The notes below the pieces were generated by a model that saw only the letters and a program-made list of their open reading frames with translations, did no database searches and was not told the DNA's origin. Made by a program: the position numbers and the translations under genes. Shown in pieces: positions 54,723-64,000 of a stretch of DNA of 64,000 nt (the first letter of the stretch is position 1; each line of letters begins with the position of its first letter). This stretch comes from Leptobrachium leishanense (lineage: Eukaryota > Chordata > Amphibia > Anura > Megophryidae): the NCBI GenBank assembly GCA_009667805.1, contig CM019069.1, forward strand, positions 52,264,422 to 52,328,421, given 5' to 3'.

Positions 54723-55761
54723 TAAACAATCATTACAAACAGAGTAATATGGACATAACCTGCAGAGCATTATGCAAATATCTCCTGCCCCCTCCCTCCT
54801 CCACCCTTATGCAAGCCTCCTATCGCAGCGCATGTAAAACTTAGGGGGATATGAAAACAGACTGATCTGTGTTAATGGGTATACGAGTAGCACCTAAAAC
54901 TATATCGCTCGCAGCTAGAACCTCCAAAAGCACCAAGGTCTTATCTAAAATAGTCAAGCTCCAAGTCTTCAGACACATCCAAGTGAGGCGAGATCTCTAC
55001 ACCATGCACAGGGATACAGGTGGAGCTCTGTCAGAGCCTCAGATGTGTCTGAGAGACAATGGAATGTTCAGGCAGTTACAGCAGCAGTAACCTTTACGAC
55101 ATCACAGGAGCTGCCTGTATGATGTCATAGAATGTTGTGTCTTTGTATCCACAACAAAGGGCTGTTGTTTGAGGGAGGGATTGGAGAAAAACTATTTTAT
55201 CAATGTAAAAGAGGACGGCTGTACACGTAACATCTACACTATCACTAAACATTTTCTACCATTACAAAATAAGACATCACTTTCTTAAATTCTTTGCCCT
55301 CTGTTTCCCTGAGATCGCATGTGGAGCTTTATGCTACATTATTTCCAGACCAGTGTTATCTCTCCCCATCCTCAAAATCTGTTAATCTCTCTCTGCTGCC
55401 TAAAGTAAATATTCCAGATCCTGCATGCTTTATTTTGTATACATTAATTTTCGTTTTACGCCCATTATATTTCTCCTGACATTATTTAGTTGAAGGAGCC
55501 AAAAGACATAAAATGTTGTGAACTGACAGTTAAATATAATTTTTTGGTCAAAACTGTGGACATGTGCAAGTCTCGAAGCCAACTAAACACGGGGGATGTA
55601 ATGTCAATTAATTGCTATCAAGTAATTTCCTAATAACACCCAAAATCCTGATAATGTGTTGCTTTCTCCCTCTGTAAATCACTCTCTGCTCCTCCAGCAG
55701 ACAACAGATGTGATGATTGAGCTCAGAACGGCTGCCCAGCGGGCAGCAATGGTGTCTGCTT
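54723..55761. other. Upstream flank, nothing recognised
   Basis: About 1 kb without a supported gene. Short frames near 54.9 kb show no known domain. Confidence 0.45.
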
Positions 55762-56830
55762 TATATATATATATAATATATATATATTGTAGCACTCACT
55801 CCCGGAGGAGCCACTGAAATTGAACCTCGGGTCAGTCTCCCCGCACTAGGGAATAAATATACTCCAGCACCGTCGTGGATTTTATAAATTATATAGTTTA
55901 CTAGAAAAAAATGGCATATAATGAATAACACGGTATATGTAGATATATTTACAGTACTTCGTAATGCGGGAAACGCGCAGCGGAAAAGAAATACAAGGCT
56001 TCGTAATTCGAGAAACGCGCAGCGGAAAAGAAAGGAAAAATATATCTTTACCCCCTTTGTGGTTGGGGAGTGAGTCCCGTACAGGTTATGTCCCAAGAAT
56101 GTAGGTGTGTGTGTGTGATGGCACCCGGGTACAATATTCAACTGGCCAGTGAATTATTTATGAGCTATCTTCGACTAGTCAAATTGGGGCCCTGTGGGTT
56201 TTGAAACAAACAGTAGCGTGCTTTCTATTTTCACAACGGCCTGGAAGGCCTCTCACCCATCCGCCCGATACTTGGTGCTCTGCTCGACCCAGGACGTCTC
56301 TCCGCTCGATTTTGACTGGGATTTTATGGGTTACCGGATCCGCTGTCTTGCTTTTCTGTAGCTGCCGCAAGATGTCCAGCTCACCGCCTGCACTCCCTGT
56401 CCGATCGATCTGCGGTGCTCCTAACTCGGGGTCCTCTCGCTCACTTGGTATCAGCATGGGTTATTCTGGTGAAGCACTGGGTCTTCCTCTTATGAGGCGG
56501 CATAACCCGGTCTTTCGGTCTGTCAGGCCGCACCTGCGCTCCGGCCTGGTCAATATCACGTTCTGCTGCCTTGCGTCTTGCTCCTCTCACTCCCTGGTGC
56601 GCTCTGCCAGCTCTCCTCACGAGGCTCAGGATGTCAGTGTCTGTGTCCCACCCACTTCCTGTGTCTGCCCGCAAAGCATGCCGGGAAATGTAGTCCCAAT
56701 GTTCAGTGTCTCACATTGTGGTTGTCTCCCTCCGGTGGCCAAAAACAAGTACTACATGGCAGGGGATTTAAAACCAGCGCTACAATATATATATATATAT
56801 ATATATACTTATATATATATATACACACCT
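55762..56830. repeat. (TA)n microsatellite interrupted by a solo LTR
   Basis: TA repeats at 55762-55787 resume at 56785-56830 directly after the LTR. The LTR therefore landed in a pre-existing (TA)n tract. Confidence 0.85.
55788..56784 (-). mobile_element. Solo LTR of the Ty3/Gypsy family at 59.2 kb
   Basis: 997 bp from TGTAGCACTCACTCCCGGAGG to AACCAGCGCTACA, flanked by ATAT on both sides. The start, the AATAAATATACTCC block, the GTCTTCGACTAGTCA-like block, the 'CCTGGAAGGCCTCTCACCCATC' region (given in two parts in the sequence around 56241) and the end match the LTR at 59223-60295. No internal sequence follows, so it formed by recombination between two LTRs. Orientation (minus) is taken from the related element. 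Confidence 0.88.
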
Positions 56831-56839
56831 ATATAACAG

Positions 56840-57002
56840 CCATATATCTGACCACCTATAAACCTACATGGCTGTGTATGTGACCGCCTATATGTCTACA
56901 TGGCCATATATCTGACCGCCCATATATCCACGCAGCCATGTTTCTGCCCACCTATTGCATATATCTACACACAGCCATCTATCTACCCAGCTGTGTATAT
57001 GT
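56840..57002. repeat. Degenerate tandem repeat, about 37-bp period
   Basis: Units of the form CATATATCTGACC(G/A)CC(C/T)ATAT...CTACATGGC recur at about 56841, 56865, 56905 and 56945 with drift. Follows the (TA)n tract. Confidence 0.6.
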
Positions 57003-57582
57003 ATCTGCTCTATTATATAAAATATGTTTTAATTTCATACAATTTCAAAAATAGGCCCATCAAAATCTTCATCTCCTGGCCCATGTAGATCATAATCCAG
57101 CCCAAGGGAACAAATATAGGGCCTGACTCCAATAGAGACATCAAGCTAATGACTTGAGCCACTGTTCCGACCAAGCCACAAGCTGTCTTTTTAGCGACTC
57201 CTATACCTTGTCTGCTTTGTATAGGAGCTATAAGTAACAGCCCAGAGTGAGACCAGTGAGTTATTCCATGGCAGCTCATTGTTCTCGACTCGAGCCGTTC
57301 TACAACGATAACTGTCAGAGCTTGCTGTGAAGTGACTTTTCTTTTGTAAAATCACTTAACACTGACATTTAAACACAATAAAAAAATCCTAATATTACCT
57401 CAGGTCCCATGTTGCAAATGGCAGTGTGATCCACAGCGGAGTTTCTGCTGTCGCTCTTTGAATTTTAGTTTTGAGAAACGCCGGCGTTTGTCAGCTTTGC
57501 AATACTGGTGGTATTCGCCAATGTTTGCAGCCTTCGATGCTTGGTGGATAACCTGTTATGGGTAGGACTGCATGGTGTTAGA
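57003..57582. other. Upstream flank, nothing recognised
   Basis: No gene or recognisable repeat seen. Confidence 0.45.
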
Positions 57583-58330
57583 AACATAGAAAATGTCGGC
57601 AGATAAGAACCTTTCGGCCCATCTAGTCTGCCCAATTACATGGATACTTTACCTGGATTTATCTTTGTTTAGGATGGCCTTATGCCTATCCCATGCCTGC
57701 TTAAATTCAATTACTGTTTTGGCCTCTACCACTTCAACTGGAAGGCTGTTCCATGTATCCACCACCCTCTCAGTAAAATAATGCTTCCTGATGTTACTTT
57801 TAAACCTTTGCCCCTCTAATCTAAGACTATGTCCTCTTGTTTTGCTACTTTGTTTCCTTTTAAATATACTCCCTTCCTCTACCTTGTGGATTCCCTTTAC
57901 GTATTTAAATGTTTCTATCATATCTCCTCTGTCTCGTCTTTTTTCCAAGATGTACATGTTAAGATCATTAAGCCTTTCCAGGTAACTTTTCTCCTTCAAG
58001 CCGTACACCATTTTAGTAGCCTTTCTCTGAACTCTCTCTAAGATGTCTATATCCTTCTGGAGATACGGTCTCCAGTACTGCACACAGTACTCCAAGAGAG
58101 GTCTCACCAGTGCTCTGTACAGTGGCATGAGCACTTCCCTTTTCCTACTGCTAATACCTCTCCCTACACAACCAAGCATTCTGCCAGCATTTCCTGCTGC
58201 TCTATTACATTGACTACTTACCCTTAGATCCTCTGCAATAATAACCCCTAAATCTCAACCCTCAGATGTTGAGGTTAGGACTGTATCAAATAGTCTATAT
58301 TCAGCCCTTGGGTTTTTACTATTGGTGCTG
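57583..58330 (-). mobile_element. CR1 LINE 3' fragment
   Basis: Minus-strand CR1: the tail (GAAACATAGAAAATGTCGGC on the plus strand) is at 57583, and the RT C-terminal frame is open from 58179 to 57649. It keeps the 9 nt lost in the 2.5 and 7.0 kb copies, as does the 30.6 kb copy. It breaks off near 58330 (5' truncation). Confidence 0.85.
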
Positions 58331-59222
58331 TGACTTTCCCCAAATAGATATGGTAGCAGGGGGGTATCAGCCTGTTACTCCCTGACCCGAGTCATCATAA
58401 TATGGCGAACCCAAGTGAGATGTCCAACTCCCCGATGGAGATGGGTTATCTGCAAAAATGTATTTGAAAAGCACAATTCAAGAATATTTTAGTTCAAAAA
58501 AGTATTTCGGTCCACTGTGTAAGTATGGAGTTTCTGTTTTGTGTATACATATTGCATAACCACAGTGAAGGATGTTTGTGGCGGGTGAGGGAGTATCAGG
58601 TATCTTGCATGGTCCTGTAATTAAACCAGTTCGAATCAATCCTCAGACATTTCTGTAAACGTGGTTATTGTGTGTCACGTCGCTGGCTGCTTCGCTTACA
58701 CTCACAGGCTGCGGTTTGCTGCAAAAAAATATAATAAAAATGTGTATTAAATTTGATTAGGTTGTGACGTCGTCCAAAACTCTTTCGTTAACGTCTCACA
58801 AATGTTTTAAATCCTTCAGTGTGGGCAGAGTCACACGGCGCCAGCGCTATTCTTTCATAAAGTGAGTAAGCTACGGCTATTCTCCATTCAGTGTTGTTCC
58901 ATCCAGCTCTGAATATACAGTACTTCATCGATTTCCAAGTGGTGATCTTCATATTGAACTCCATCACGAATAACAGTGGCAATAAAGGTAAAAACAAGTC
59001 TGGACAACTTCAACTGAAACTCGGGTGTGAACTATGGCTTCACAGTGAAGCTTCTTCTGCCGCTGTTAGGATTGCCTTTTTAACATATGAAAAAGATTGC
59101 ACTTTTGTGAAGCTTTGTCATTGCTACAACACCGTTTTACGCCATTGTTTGTAACTTGGTTCGATGTTTGTAGCACCGGTGCTCTCTGAATAAACCCTCG
59201 CAGTAGTGTAAGTTTATGCCCC
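58331..59222. other. Upstream flank, nothing recognised
   Basis: AT-rich with one 87-codon plus-strand frame (58891-59154) that shows no known domain. I do not call it a gene. Confidence 0.4.
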
Positions 59223-60295
59223 TGTAGCGCTCACTCCCGGAGGAGCCGCTGAAAATGAACCACGGGTCAGTCTCCCCGCACTAGGGAATAAATATACTCC
59301 AACACCGTTGTGAGTTTTTATCATTTAAATAGTTTACTAAAATCTTGAGCAGATGTTGAAACACGGTATTCACAAAATATTATTACAATATTTTCGTATT
59401 ACGGTAAAACGCTCAGCGGAAAAGAAACGAAACACGAGGCTTCGTATTTCGGAAAATAAAATATTCGCGACCGAACATAAAAAAATGCAATTTCCCGATA
59501 GTTCAGAAAAAGGGACACGTAGCGAAACCCCAAACATACAATCCCTTCGTATTACGGCAAACGCGCAGCGGAAAAAAGAAAAAATGTATTTGGAACGTAT
59601 CTTTGTCTTTAACCCCCGTTCCGATTCGTAAAAGGAAATGAGTCCTGTACAAGTTAAGTTCCAGAATGTGAGAAGCGTATCTGTGTGTGTGTGGTACCCG
59701 GGTACTGTTCAACTGGCCAGTGAATTTATTAAAGGAAAGTCTTCGACTAGTCAGTTGGGGCCCTGTGAACTTAAAAGAGAAAAACAGCAGAGCGTCCTTT
59801 AATCATACAAACAGCCTTGGAGGCCTCTCACCCATCTGATGACTGCTTTAGGCTCCGCTGACCCAGGACGTCTCTCCACCCGATTTTGACTGGGGATACT
59901 AGCGGCCGGATCCGTTGTCTACCTTCATGCAGCTTGTCCAGCTCCCCGCCTGCTCTCTTCGATTCCGCCGGTCTGCAGCTGTTGTCTGGGTACTGGCAAG
60001 TCTCCTTCTCCTCAGGTTGAGTGACCCAAATAGGAATTACAGGTCTCCCTCGGGCTTTGGCCTAGCTCCTCCAGCGGTCTCCTCAGTGCGTCTGCTTTCT
60101 CTCATCCCCTGGCGCGCTCGGGAACTTTCTCCACGAGGCAGAGGATGTAAGTGTCCAGTCTCCACCCACTTCCTGGCTTCTTGCAAAGCATGCCAGTTAT
60201 TGTAGTCCAATGTCCAGTATCTCTGATTGCGATAGTCTCCATCTTGTGGCCAAAAATAGGTACTGCCACAGCAAGATTTTTAGCACAGCGCTACA
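59223..60295 (-). mobile_element. 3' LTR of a Ty3/Gypsy retrotransposon
   Basis: 1073 bp beginning TGTAGCGCTCACTCCCGGAGG and ending CACAGCGCTACA on the plus strand. The short terminal inverted repeat TGTAGCGC/GCGCTACA is typical of LTR ends. A purine tract abuts it on the coding strand, and the pol remnant reads toward it, so this is the 3' LTR of a minus-strand element. Confidence 0.88.
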
Positions 60296-60307
60296 CTCTC
60301 CCCTCCT
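60296..60307 (-). other. Polypurine tract
   Basis: On the minus strand AGGAGGGGAGAG lies immediately before the LTR start TGTAGCGC. This is the expected position of the plus-strand primer for LTR retrotransposon replication. Confidence 0.85.
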
Positions 60308-60373
60308 AGAACTCTTGGGTCTCTCCAAGGAGGTACAACAGTTACATTACGTTCCACAATATTTGAATACAAT

Positions 60374-63300
60374 TTACGTAACATGTACAGGTTCAGCAGC
60401 ATACATACAGTGAGTTAGGAACACTTCCTCAAGTTGACTCATATTTTGGGCTACCTCAGCTAGCATAGCAGACACTTCGGGCAACCTCCGCACCGTGGTG
60501 ATGGCTTCTTCAGTGCTATGTCCTGGTGAGTCGTAGGTGAGTCGTTGGGGCGGTCGAACAGAGCGTTTGGGTTCTGGCTCAATCAGTTCCTCTTCAGGTG
60601 GAAGTACTATAGGCGTCGGCTCAATTCTTCTCTCTATCACTGGAGCAGACGTTTCTTCAGAGTATGATCCCTCCAGTGAAGGCATAGAACTGTAATCACC
60701 TGAATAAGCTTCCGGAGCTACCGGGATCCCCACAGCCTCAGGGACTTCCAACTGAAATTCAAGAGGCTCAGGGATATCAACAATCTCGGGGACTTCCAAC
60801 AAGAATTCAGGAGCTTCAGGCCTCAAGTTACTCTCCCACCGCTCAGGGACAACGACAACCTCTTCAGGCTCCGGCGAGCGTATCCAGTCCAGACAGAAAC
60901 TTTCTTCTTCACTGTCCCTTTCGCTCTCTTCGACAACCCGGGTCTGTTGAGACCGAGTAACAGGAGGCAAACATGGAACAGGCGGATTTGGCAGAGGCGG
61001 TTCGTCCCCAACTGGCATTCTCACAGCCTCTCTCAAAGGTAACAAATGATTCCGGTGCCAGTTCTTGAGAGGCCCTTCCATCCGGGCGAATCTGATACAC
61101 TGGTAGACCTGGTAACTGTTTGCAGACAATGTAAACCTGGGAACTCCACCTATCCGCCAACTTGTGTCTCGCAGCAGCACCCAAGTTCTTCAATAGAACC
61201 CTATCACCGGGCTGTAGATCTTGTATTCGAACTTTCAGGTCATAGTTCCTTTTGTTTCTTTGCTCCCTGTTTCCCGAGGTCAACCGGGCCTGTTCAAATG
61301 CAGAAGCCAAATTCTTTCGAAGTCTATCCACGTAGTTTCTATGGGAAGCTACTGACGTCTGGTCTAGAGATAACCAAATGCCAAATCAACCGGCAGTCGA
61401 GCCTCTCTTCCGAACATAAGACGGTACGGTGAGTATTCAGTTGCATCACTCTCCGTACTGTTATATGCGTGCACCAGAGTAGCTATGTGCCGACTCCAAC
61501 TCTGCTTCTCCACATTCGACAAGGTCCCCAACATGTTTAGCAGTGTGCGATTAAACCTTTCAGGCTGAGCATCACCTTGAGGGTGATATGGTGTAGTTCG
61601 GGTCTTCTGGATTCCCAACAACTCCAACAATTGCCCCACCAGTCTGCTTTCAAAGTCTCTACCCTGATCAGAGTGTATCCTTCTTGGCAGTCCGTAATGA
61701 ACAAAGAATTTTTCCATCAACACTTTGGCTACTGTTGGAGCGCGTTGATCTTTCGTGGAAAATGCTTGGGCGTAACGAGTGAAATGATCAGTCACTATTA
61801 GAATGTTCCCTTGCCCACTAGCATCCGGCTCTAAGCACAAGAAGTCAATGCACACCAAATCCATGGGTCCCTGACTCTGCAGATGGCTCATTGGAGCAGT
61901 TCGGGTCGGTAGAGTCTTTCTCTGAATACACCTCAGACAGGAATGACAATAACTTTCCACTTCAGCCCTCATACAAGGCCAATAAAACCTATCTCGCACC
62001 AGCTTAAAAGTTCTCTCTGCACCCAAATGTCCATGCTCATCATGTAGTGATCGCAGCACACTCTCCCTATGTTTAGTGGGAGGAATAACTGTTGAATCTC
62101 TTCCGCGTTGTTGGAGGGGCCCCTTCGGTAGACCACCCCATCCAGCATCTTTAACCGCTCCCATTCTTTGTAGATCAACCTGGCTCCACTCGGGGAGTTG
62201 GTTAACAAAATCTCTCGCTGGTTTGCAGTCAGGGCCTTTAGGGTCAAGGCAATTAAAGGGTCTCTGGCCTGATCCGCTTTCAGGTCCTGTCTTGAAAAGG
62301 TAGGTAAACTTTCATCCCTTAACTGCGTAGGGTTACAGTAGAACTCCGGAACAGCCGCAGCCATAACTCCTATGGCCTCTGCTTCAATCCCTCCTTTGAC
62401 CCGGTGCTCTGTTCCTTGACACAAAGCTTGCACCCCGTCTGGAGTCAACTGAGTCCATTCTGTAGTGTAGGGTCTTCTCGACAACGCATCAGCATCTCGA
62501 TTATTCACCCCAGGGCGATACTTCAGGCTGAACCGAAACCCTGACAGAGCGGCCAACCACCGATGTCCCGTTGCGTCCAGTTTTGCAGTAGTAAGGATAT
62601 AGGTGAGAGGATTATTATCCGTCTTAATCACGAACTCAGCTCCATACAGATAGTCTTTCAACTTGTCCACCACTGCCCACTTCAAGGCTAGGAACTCCAG
62701 CTTGTGAGTAGGATAGTTCTTCTCTGAAGGCGCAAGGCTCCGGCTCACGTACGCCACAGGCCTCAGCAATCCATCATACTCCTGATATAGGACTCCTCCC
62801 AGACCTTCTCGGCTGGCATCCACATGTAGTTCATACGGCTTATGAGGGTCCGCATAGGCCAAAACAGGAGCTCGGGTTAGACTCTTTCAACTTTACAAAA
62901 GCTCCTTCACATTGACTGGTCCATTCACCTTGTATAGACTCTCGAGCTTTCCTTGGCCCCGGAGCTGACGGGTTTCTGTCAGAGACCTTGCAGCCTTCTT
63001 CTGTGGTTTCCTTCAGCAGGAGTTTGTTCAGTGGTTGAGCTATTTTCGCAAATCCTCCCACAAATCTTCGATAGTATGAACAGAATCCCAAGAAAGATCT
63101 AAGTTCAGTGACATTTCGGGGTCTAGGCCAAGAAGCTACGGCCTCCAACTTCCGAGAGTCTGTCGAAACACCTTCTGCTGAAACCACATGTCCTAGATAC
63201 GTAACAGACGGCAGACAGAATTGGCATTTCTCCAGAGACAGTTTCAGCTCCTCTTCATGGAGCCTCTTCAAGACCTTCTCCAGACGTTGCTCATGTTCTT

Positions 63301-64000
63301 CCAGAGTCTTCCCAAACACAATTATGTCATCCAGGTACACTAATACTTCGATTAGATTCATATCCCCGACTGTCTTCTCCATCAACCGTTGGAACGTGGC
63401 TGGAGCCCCCGTAAGGCCTTGAGGCATTCTGTTGAATTCAAAGAACCCCAGTGGGCAGATGAACGCAGTTTTCTCCTTGTCTTCAGGATGCATTGGTATC
63501 TGGTGATACCCACTTCGCAGGTCTAGTACACTAAACCACTTTGCTCCAGACAAACACTGTAGGGCATCTTCAATTCGAGGAGTGGCATATTGATCGGGGA
63601 TGGTTCTCCGGTTCAATGTGCGGTAGTCTATGCATAAGTGGACAGAACCATTTTTCTTCCGGACCAACACTATTGGAGATGCATATGGACTCCTAGACTC
63701 TTGAATCACCTTGGTTCTTTGTAATTCATTCAGCTGCTCTCGCAGATCATCTAAGTCTCCTAGCGGAACTTGCCTTGATCTTTCACGAAACGGCTTGTCT
63801 TCTTGTAGTCGAATACGATGTTCAGTACTCTTAGCCAGGCCCACATCGAACTCATCTTTCGAGAACAATTCCTTCCACTTTAAGACTTGAGACTGAAGAC
63901 GTTTCTTCCACTCAGGTGAAATGGGAGCGTCCTTGGGGTAGAATCTTTCATCTGGAATCTCTTTACTTTCTCCCCCTCCTGAATCAGTAGAGAGGGGTGT
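60374..64000 (-). pseudogene. Ty3/Gypsy pol remnant (RT, RNase H, integrase), frameshifted, runs off window
   Basis: Minus-strand pol in the order RT, RNase H, integrase, which defines Ty3/Gypsy. Reverse transcriptase occupies 64000-62840, open to the window edge; the catalytic YLDD is near 63345. RNase H lies in 62862-62090, with an Asp-Ala-Ser start and a 'DALSRR' end. Integrase lies in 62164-61364, with an HHCC zinc finger (about 62055-61925) and a DDE core (Asp about 61850, Asp about 61670, Glu about 61560). Frame changes near 62850, 62085, 61370 and 61085 break the frame. An acidic, proline-rich C-terminal tail (61000-60374) follows the integrase. No envelope-like frame is visible between pol and the 3' LTR. 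Gag and the 5' LTR would lie beyond 64000. Confidence 0.9.

Noticed and set aside
54385..54770. Cysteine/tyrosine-rich frames resembling membrane or toxin-like repeats
   Set aside because: Readings of the ACATGTATAGACAGAC satellite; several frames open, no signal peptide or conserved spacing.
58891..59154. 87-codon plus-strand frame
   Set aside because: No recognised domain or repeat and no supporting splice or poly(A) context.
60374..61180. Envelope-like gene after pol in the Gypsy element
   Set aside because: The frame is acidic and proline-rich, continues the integrase C-terminal part after a frame change, and shows no signal peptide or membrane anchor.
51449..64000. AGPS first exons, expected upstream of NFE2L2 by human synteny
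   Set aside because: No peroxisomal alkyl-DHAP synthase sequence could be recognised; the flank is transposons and tandem repeats.
1..64000. CRISPR arrays, prokaryotic operons or phage genes
   Set aside because: The tandem repeats have no spacer structure, and gene structure and repeats are those of a vertebrate genome.

Overview
The window is nuclear DNA of a vertebrate, most likely an anuran amphibian. The evidence is one intron-rich vertebrate gene (NFE2L2/NRF2) embedded in dense interspersed repeats of frog type: CR1 and L2-group LINEs, Tc1/mariner elements, several MITE families, tRNA-derived SINEs and a Ty3/Gypsy LTR element. I see no bacterial-style genes, no CRISPR array and no rRNA or intact tRNA gene. 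The species cannot be fixed from sequence alone.

The one host gene I can support fully is NFE2L2, on the minus strand from 51449 (start codon) to 19093 (stop). Five coding exons join in phase 0 with GT/AG boundaries: 51449-51408, 24800-24528, 24424-24332, 23244-23074 and 20280-19093. They predict 588 residues carrying the KEAP1-binding DLG and ETGE motifs, seven lysines between them, a Neh5-like acidic helix, the DSGIS phosphodegron, a CNC-bZIP domain and the C-terminal VFLVPK motif. Intron 1 is about 26.6 kb. Exon 1 sits in a GC-rich CpG-island-like promoter region, and a G-rich minisatellite of about 0.9 kb begins roughly 75 bp into intron 1.

Layout. 1-6.1 kb: flank downstream of NFE2L2, with a candidate spliced non-coding exon on the plus strand (438-510) and a poly(A)-signal-like site near 6.1 kb. 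These may belong to a convergent neighbour, HNRNPA3 by vertebrate synteny, but this is unproven. 1-19 kb also holds Tc1 and CR1 copies and a four-level stack of nested transposons (13.69-15.76 kb). 19-24.8 kb: NFE2L2 exons 5 to 2, with LINE and SINE insertions in intron 4. 24.8-51.4 kb: intron 1, filled with MITEs, LINE fragments, minisatellites and a large snap-back palindrome (36.47-38.32 kb). 51.4-51.7 kb: exon 1 and promoter. 51.8-64 kb: upstream flank, with L2 and CR1 fragments, a solo LTR (55.8-56.8 kb) and a Ty3/Gypsy element (3' LTR at 59.2-60.3 kb, broken pol running off the window end).

The most notable structure beyond the gene is a family group of CpG-rich MITEs with termini like GGCTAGGGTCAGACGAACGC and 3-bp target duplications (TTA, TAA, rarely TCA), with at least twelve copies, eight of them in NFE2L2 intron 1. 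Several insertions can be proven because the interrupted host repeat is present uninterrupted elsewhere. I did not find a convincing new multi-gene system. The novelty here lies in transposon families, nested insertions and the tandem repeats next to the NFE2L2 first exon.
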